64,000 bases of DNA. It comes from JAGVSR01 sp031413815 (lineage in GTDB: Bacteria > Pseudomonadota > Alphaproteobacteria > Rhizobiales > Hyphomicrobiaceae). Location: contig JANOFU010000037.1 of NCBI GenBank assembly GCA_031413815.1, forward strand, positions 62,001-126,000. Reading direction: 5' to 3'. Made by a program: the position numbers and the translations under genes. Position 1 is the first letter of the stretch. Each line of letters opens with the position of its first letter. Shown piece by piece: positions 59,208 through 64,000 of this stretch. The notes under the pieces are model-generated. The model worked only from the letters and a program-made list of their open reading frames with translations, did no database searches and had not been told where the DNA came from.

Positions 59208-60407
59208 ATGAGCATTTTCTCGCGCTATGTATTCCGGCAGGCGGCCGGCGCACTGATCCTCATCCTGTCGTCGTTGGCCGGCATTGTCTGGATTGCGCTC
59301 GCGTTGCGCCAGCTCAACGTCGTCACCACCCAAGGACAGGACGCGTGGGCGTTGTTCCAAATGACCACGCTGGCGCTGCCAAACTTGATGGCATTGATCG
59401 CGCCGTTCGCACTCCTGATCGCGGTGATGCACACGCTCAACCGGCTGAACGGCGACAGCGAGTTGATTGTCTACTCCGCCGCCGGCGCCACCATATGGGC
59501 CGTCGCGCGGCCGCTGTTGGTGCTTGCTTTGATCGTCGCGGCCGCTGTCGCCTACGTCAATCATTTCGCGCTCCCCTGGAGCATGCGGCAGTTGCGCGAG
59601 TACGTCGTCGCGATGCGCACTGACCTCCTGGGCCAAGTGATCCAACCCGGGCGGTTTACAAGCCCCGAGACGGGCCTGACGTTTCATATCCGCGAGCGCT
59701 CCACCAATGGCGAACTGATCGGTTTGATCATGCACGACACCCGCAAACCGAAGGAGCAGACCTCGTATCTGGCGGATCGCGGCGTAATCGTGAAGCAGGA
59801 CGATAGCGCCTTCCTTGTGATGATTGACGGCCACATCGTGCGTCAAGATAAGCCCAAAGAACCGGCTCAAATCATCGTGTTCGACCGCTACGCTGTTGAT
59901 CTCAATGAGTTCGAGCAAAAAACGTCGGACGACGTCGATCTCAAGCCGCGTGAGCGATATTACAGCGAGCTCGCCAACCCCGAGAAAACAAGCATCAGCT
60001 TCAAGAGGGCTCCCGGTCAGTTCCGCTCCGAGTTGCATGAGCGGTTTTCCAGTCCGCTCTACCCCATCGCCTTTGTGATGATTGCTATGGCGGCCGCAGG
60101 TCAAGCGCGCAGTACGCGTCAGAACCGGATGCAGGGACTGGTCGCAGGGTTCACGATTGCGACGGCCTCGCGCCTCGCCGGCTTGGGGCTCAACAACGTC
60201 GTGGTGTTGAAGCCTCATCTCGTGCCTCTGCTCTATGCCATCCCTATCATCGCGATCGTATTGGCAGCCGTCGCAATGGTACGCAGTGGGCGTCAGCGCA
60301 GCGGACCTACCCTGGGCGACCGCGTTAGTGACTGGACCGACGGGCTTTTGGAACGAAGCCGCGAGATGCGCTTGCGCGTGTTCAATGCCAAAGCGGCGCG
60401 AGGATAA
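59208..60407 (+). CDS. lptF: LPS export permease LptF
   Basis: 399 residues from the ATG at 59208 (MSIFSRYVFRQAAGALILIL). YjgP/YjgQ fold: three N-terminal membrane helices (with LALPNLMALIAPFALLIAVMHTLNRLNGDSEL), a periplasmic jellyroll of ~150 residues, and three C-terminal helices (SPLYPIAFVMIAMAAAG). With LptG it forms the membrane part of the LptB2FG transporter that extracts LPS from the inner membrane. Its stop is 4 bases before the lptG start. Confidence 0.95.
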   Translation: MSIFSRYVFRQAAGALILILSSLAGIVWIALALRQLNVVTTQGQDAWALFQMTTLALPNLMALIAPFALLIAVMHTLNRLNGDSELIVYSAAGATIWAVARPLLVLALIVAAAVAYVNHFALPWSMRQLREYVVAMRTDLLGQVIQPGRFTSPETGLTFHIRERSTNGELIGLIMHDTRKPKEQTSYLADRGVIVKQDDSAFLVMIDGHIVRQDKPKEPAQIIVFDRYAVDLNEFEQKTSDDVDLKPRERYYSELANPEKTSISFKRAPGQFRSELHERFSSPLYPIAFVMIAMAAAGQARSTRQNRMQGLVAGFTIATASRLAGLGLNNVVVLKPHLVPLLYAIPIIAIVLAAVAMVRSGRQRSGPTLGDRVSDWTDGLLERSREMRLRVFNAKAARG

Positions 60408-60411
60408 CTCC

Positions 60412-61509
60412 GTGAGTCTGGTTCCCTCGACACTGGATGTCTACATCGCGCGCCGCTTTCTGGTGGCGATTCTGGGCACATTCGCATTGTGCTCATTGCT
60501 GATCTTTATGATCGACCTGGTCGAGATCCTCCGCCAATCGGGAAAGTACGGCAGTGTTGCGGCCTGGAAGCTTGGCTGGCTGACGCTGCTGCGGCTGCCG
60601 GCCTATACAGAATTCCTGATCTCGTTCGCAGTCCTCGTCGGGTCCATCGGCACGCTCCTGATGCTGTCGCGAAAGAGCGAACTGGCCGTCATTCGTGCCG
60701 GCGGCATGTCTGCGTGGCAGTTTCTGCGCCCCGGCATTGTGGTCGCCCTCGCATTGGGACTGTTCGGCGTCTTAATCTTCAATCCTATCGCCGCGTCGGC
60801 CCGTGATGAATCCGAACGCTTGTTTGCTGAGTATTTCGGCAGGGAATCTAAGCTGTTAAAGTCTGGCTCGGTCGGCGCTTGGCTGCGACAGGATGGTGAC
60901 GACGGTCAATCGGTTTTGACAGCCGCCCATGTCTCCAAGCGCGGCACACTGCTCAAAAAGGTGGATGCATTTATTTTCGAGCCGACCGGCCGGTTCTCAG
61001 AGCGGATCGAAGCGGAGACGGCGACACTCAAAGATGGGTACTGGCAGCTGGACAATGCCGTGGTTTCCAAAGCAGGCCGCGAGCCGCAACGGTATAGCAC
61101 TTACCTGCTCTCAACTTACCTCACCCCAGAGCGCGCCACGGATGCACTCGGCACCGTCATTTCGGTCTCATTTTGGGAGTTGCCGGGGCTCATTGAAGTG
61201 GCTGAAAAAGCGAAACTTTCGACCGCCCGGCTCGAAGTTCAATACGAGCTGCTGCTGTCAAGGCCAATTCTTTGCCTGGCGATGGTACTTTTGGCAGCCA
61301 CTGTGTCGTTGCGGTCATTCCGCTCCGGGGGCATCCAGACTATGGTCATCACTGGAATGGTGGGGGGTTTCGGGTTCTTTCTGCTGGCAGAGGTGTCGCG
61401 TCAGATCGGTGTTGCCGGTTTGGTGGCTCCTTGGGTAGCGGTTTGGCTCCCGGTTTCTCTGGTCATTCTGATCACAACAACGGTGCTGCTGCACCAGGAG
61501 GACGGCTGA
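60412..61509 (+). CDS. lptG: LPS export permease LptG
   Basis: 365 residues from a GTG at 60412, with GAGGATAACTCC upstream that overlaps the lptF stop. Same fold as LptF: LDVYIARRFLVAILGTFALC, ...LPAYTEFLISFAVLVGSIGTLL, RKSELAVIRAGGMSAWQFL, periplasmic jellyroll, then three helices ending LVILITTTVLLHQ. lptD starts 3 bases after its stop, so lptF-lptG-lptD is one translation unit. Confidence 0.95.
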   Translation: MSLVPSTLDVYIARRFLVAILGTFALCSLLIFMIDLVEILRQSGKYGSVAAWKLGWLTLLRLPAYTEFLISFAVLVGSIGTLLMLSRKSELAVIRAGGMSAWQFLRPGIVVALALGLFGVLIFNPIAASARDESERLFAEYFGRESKLLKSGSVGAWLRQDGDDGQSVLTAAHVSKRGTLLKKVDAFIFEPTGRFSERIEAETATLKDGYWQLDNAVVSKAGREPQRYSTYLLSTYLTPERATDALGTVISVSFWELPGLIEVAEKAKLSTARLEVQYELLLSRPILCLAMVLLAATVSLRSFRSGGIQTMVITGMVGGFGFFLLAEVSRQIGVAGLVAPWVAVWLPVSLVILITTTVLLHQEDG

Positions 61510-61512
61510 GTG

Positions 61513-64000
61513 ATGCGTGCTACGCGGACACCGCGGGCATTTACAGGCGCTAACATCGCAACGGGGCCGCGCAGACAAGCGGGTGGCCACCGGCGATTTT
61601 TTGCGTCTATCGCTCTGTGTCTTGCAGCGGCCCTGATGCTAGGGTCTGGTGCCGCGGTCGCGCAGAGCACAGCAAAGGTTCCGTCCGCATTTCCCACGCC
61701 TAAGGGCGGCATTTTCGGCGAGACACCGAAGATCGACAAATCTCTGCCGCTGCATTTGCAGGGTGACGAGCTGATCTACGACACCAAGGGCAACAAGGTC
61801 ATTGCGCGTGGCAACGTCGAGATCCAGTACGACGGCAACAATCTGACCGCCGACGAAGTCGTCTACGATCAGAGCGCCAACACTTTATCGGCATCCGGCA
61901 ACGTGGTCCTGAGGCAGGCAACCGGCAATATCATCCGCGCCGAGAGTTACACGCTGACCGACGATTTCCGGGATGGGTTTATCCAGTCGTTGAGTGTCGT
62001 TGCAAAGGACAATTCACGCATCTCGGCCGAGCAAGGCACACGCCGCGACGGTGATGTCACGGAATTCACCAATGCGAAGTTCACGCCCTGCAAGAGCGAC
62101 GGCAGCACTCCGCCGCTGTGGTGTATTGCAGCTCGCAAAGTGACCCATGACCAGACTGCCGCCACCATCAGTTATCAGGATGCCCAGTTTGAAATGTTCG
62201 GGCAGCCCATCTTGTATCTCCCCTACTTCCAGCACGCGGACCCATCGGTGAAGCGCAAGAGCGGCTTCTTGGCACCCTCGTTCGGATCATCGGAAGATCT
62301 GGGGTTCTTCACGGAGGTCCCCTATTACTTTGCGCTGGCCCCAAACTACGATTTCACGTTCACGCCTATGTACCTGGCGAAGCAGGGCGTGTTGCTGCAG
62401 GGACTGTGGCGGCACCGGTTGGCTGACGGCCAATACTCTGTAAAAATCGCCGGCATCGATCAAGACGGTGGCGATCTGCCCAACAACACGCTGTTCACGC
62501 CCGAGCGCCGGGCTGAGCTTGATGGGTTCCGCGGGACACTTGAAACAAAAGGCGATTTCTCGCTGGCGAGCTGGTGGAGGTATGGCTGGGACATCACGTT
62601 GGAGAGCGATGATACGTTCCGCCGGTTCTACAAGTTCGACAACATTCTCCTCACAGACCGGGTCAACAACGTCTATTTTGAGGGCCAGTCGGAGCGGAAT
62701 TACTTCGCGACAAATTTCTATCATTTCGGCGGTCTGTTGCTGGATGACTCGAACCAATCCGAGTCACTCGTGCATCCGATTGTCGATTACAATTATGTCG
62801 TCGCCGATCCGGTTGTGGGCGGCGAACTGAAATTCGACGCCAATGCATTGAGCTTCTCGCGCTCCGATGGCGTGATCGATGCCGCCGATCAAGGCCTGAC
62901 GCGCGTCGTCGCCAGAGCGAAGTGGCGCCGCCGCCTGACCGATGCGGTGGGCATCACGTACACGCCGTTCGCGGAGTTGCGCGGCGATCTCTATCAGTTC
63001 AACAATTATCGTGATCCCATCACGGGGTTGGCTGTTGACAACGAGCAAGTCGCTCGTGGCATGGCGACGGGCGGGGCAACGGTATCCTACCCATGGATCG
63101 CAAACACAGCTTCGGCCTCGCATGTGATCGAGCCGATCGGTCAGATCGTGGCCCGTCAGAACAGCGTCGAACAAAACCGCCTTCCTGACGAAGATGCCAA
63201 AAGCCTCGTGTGGGACGATACCAATCTCTTTGAAACCTCCAAATTCTCTGGGTGGGACCGGCTGGAAACGGGCACGCGCGCCAACGTTGGTTTGCAATAT
63301 ACTTTCCAGGCTTGGAACGGCGGATATGCCCGTCTCCTCGCCGGCCAGAGTTTCCATTTGCAGGGGGATAACGCGTACTCCAGCCAGGCCATCAACTGTG
63401 ACCCCGATGGTGCAGGTCCCGCTCCGGTGCAGACCGTTATTGCACCTGGGGTCGATGATGACTGCAATCCCGTCTTCAATCCGCGCAACGGTTTGGAGAA
63501 CGACGCGTCCGACTACGTCGTCGGTGCCTATCTCGCCCCGACGGACTCGTTCCGTGTGATTGCACAGACCCGCCTCGACGAAGATGACTTAGCGATTCGG
63601 CGCGCGGACGTTGCGAGCGCCGTCAACTATGGTCCGCTTGCCGCTCAAGTCGCCTACAGCTACGTCTTCAACGATCCCGAACTCGGACTGCCGGGAGACG
63701 AAAACCAAGACGTCAGTGGCTTGCTAGGGCTCCGACTGACCGACCAGTGGAGCGTCACCGGGGCGATGCGGTTTGATATCGACAGCGGCCAGCGCCTCAC
63801 CGATAGTATTCAGATTCAATACCTCGATGATTGCTTCATGCTCAGCGCGACCTATAATGAAACCTTCATTGTCGATGCCCAGCGCGAGATCGAACCGGAC
63901 CGCACATTGATGTTCCGCGTCGAATACAAATACCTGGGTGGGCTTAACTATAAGGCCGATGCCCTCGATCACGTGTTCAGCGAAGATCAGCCGCCGCGTT
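61513..64000 (+). CDS. lptD: LPS assembly outer-membrane protein LptD (cut by window end)
   Basis: 829 codons visible, open at the right edge. A basic start and signal peptide (ASIALCLAAALMLGSGAAVAQ) are followed by the periplasmic OstA beta-taco (LPLHLQGDELIYDTKGNKVI, ARGNVEIQYDGNNLTADEVV), which receives LPS from LptA. A long beta-barrel region follows, beginning around YLPYFQHADPSVKRKSGFLAP and PTFG-like strands. Later barrel segments such as IQYLDDCFMLSATYNETF lie near the visible end. The chain is probably within a few residues of its C-terminus. Cysteines that form the LptD disulfides are visible (CKSDGSTPPLWC, NCDPDG, DDCNP, DDCF). Completes LPS transport with lptF and lptG. Confidence 0.93.
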   Translation, partial: MRATRTPRAFTGANIATGPRRQAGGHRRFFASIALCLAAALMLGSGAAVAQSTAKVPSAFPTPKGGIFGETPKIDKSLPLHLQGDELIYDTKGNKVIARGNVEIQYDGNNLTADEVVYDQSANTLSASGNVVLRQATGNIIRAESYTLTDDFRDGFIQSLSVVAKDNSRISAEQGTRRDGDVTEFTNAKFTPCKSDGSTPPLWCIAARKVTHDQTAATISYQDAQFEMFGQPILYLPYFQHADPSVKRKSGFLAPSFGSSEDLGFFTEVPYYFALAPNYDFTFTPMYLAKQGVLLQGLWRHRLADGQYSVKIAGIDQDGGDLPNNTLFTPERRAELDGFRGTLETKGDFSLASWWRYGWDITLESDDTFRRFYKFDNILLTDRVNNVYFEGQSERNYFATNFYHFGGLLLDDSNQSESLVHPIVDYNYVVADPVVGGELKFDANALSFSRSDGVIDAADQGLTRVVARAKWRRRLTDAVGITYTPFAELRGDLYQFNNYRDPITGLAVDNEQVARGMATGGATVSYPWIANTASASHVIEPIGQIVARQNSVEQNRLPDEDAKSLVWDDTNLFETSKFSGWDRLETGTRANVGLQYTFQAWNGGYARLLAGQSFHLQGDNAYSSQAINCDPDGAGPAPVQTVIAPGVDDDCNPVFNPRNGLENDASDYVVGAYLAPTDSFRVIAQTRLDEDDLAIRRADVASAVNYGPLAAQVAYSYVFNDPELGLPGDENQDVSGLLGLRLTDQWSVTGAMRFDIDSGQRLTDSIQIQYLDDCFMLSATYNETFIVDAQREIEPDRTLMFRVEYKYLGGLNYKADALDHVFSEDQPPR

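Overview
The window is a contiguous, gene-dense stretch of a high-GC alphaproteobacterial chromosome. Several blocks point to Alphaproteobacteria, most likely Hyphomicrobiales-like: cckA next to recA-alaS, a homodimeric eukaryote-type NADP isocitrate dehydrogenase, dusB-ntrB-ntrC-ntrY-ntrX-trkA-dat-hfq-hflX-mazG in the classic order, fused ispDF, eno-ftsB-DUF5076, and pepA / lptF-lptG-lptD. I saw no rRNA, tRNA, CRISPR array, prophage or intact insertion sequence. Genus-level placement is not supported by what I can see.

Layout: 0-7.4 kb holds the cell-cycle kinase CckA, RecA and AlaS. 7.4-14.5 kb holds a CPA2 cation/proton antiporter, a DUF4241 protein, an orphan Phd-type antitoxin, a secreted dual-specificity phosphatase, a DUF1963 protein and Icd. 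14.6-17.1 kb holds an exported chagasin-like (I42) inhibitor directly followed by an exported papain-family (C1A) protease. 17.3-25.5 kb holds an unusual TrmJ-type RNA methyltransferase with a Cys-rich N-terminal extension, rpsD, a tandem PqiA protein, the grxD-bolA pair, a tandem HdeA-like protein, an exported FKBP, and small exported proteins. 25.6-31.5 kb is a queuosine (preQ0/preQ1) block: queF, queD, queE, a YhhQ-type transporter and queC. It is interleaved with an acyltransferase, a coiled-coil ORF and a Uma2 nuclease, and it contains a decayed second queF fragment. 31.7-40.0 kb holds eno, ftsB, a Crp/Fnr regulator, two paralogous lipoproteins, a RatA/Coq10 protein, cinA, a pentapeptide-repeat protein, marR and ispDF. 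40.2-50.6 kb is the nitrogen two-component cluster plus trkA, a D-amino-acid transaminase and hfq. 50.7-57 kb holds hflX, an FAD monooxygenase, mazG and membrane or methyltransferase genes. 57.3-64 kb holds pepA and the LPS export genes lptF, lptG and lptD (lptD is cut by the window end).

Across the window runs a dispersed family of short palindromes (core GGTGTCAGACACC, usually paired head to head with a 7-8 bp spacer). I count about ten sites, including a perfect inverted pair inside mazG. A second family of G-rich inverted pairs occurs upstream of the pqiA gene and again inside mazG. mazG therefore carries two in-frame palindromic insertions that enlarge the protein by about 80-100 residues. 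This resembles the way Rickettsia palindromic elements sit inside genes. The elements also abut the orphan antitoxin and flank a DUF938 methyltransferase gene. Together with the protease-inhibitor pair, the TrmJ extension and the duplicated HdeA-like protein, these are the least ordinary parts of an otherwise mostly core chromosome segment.
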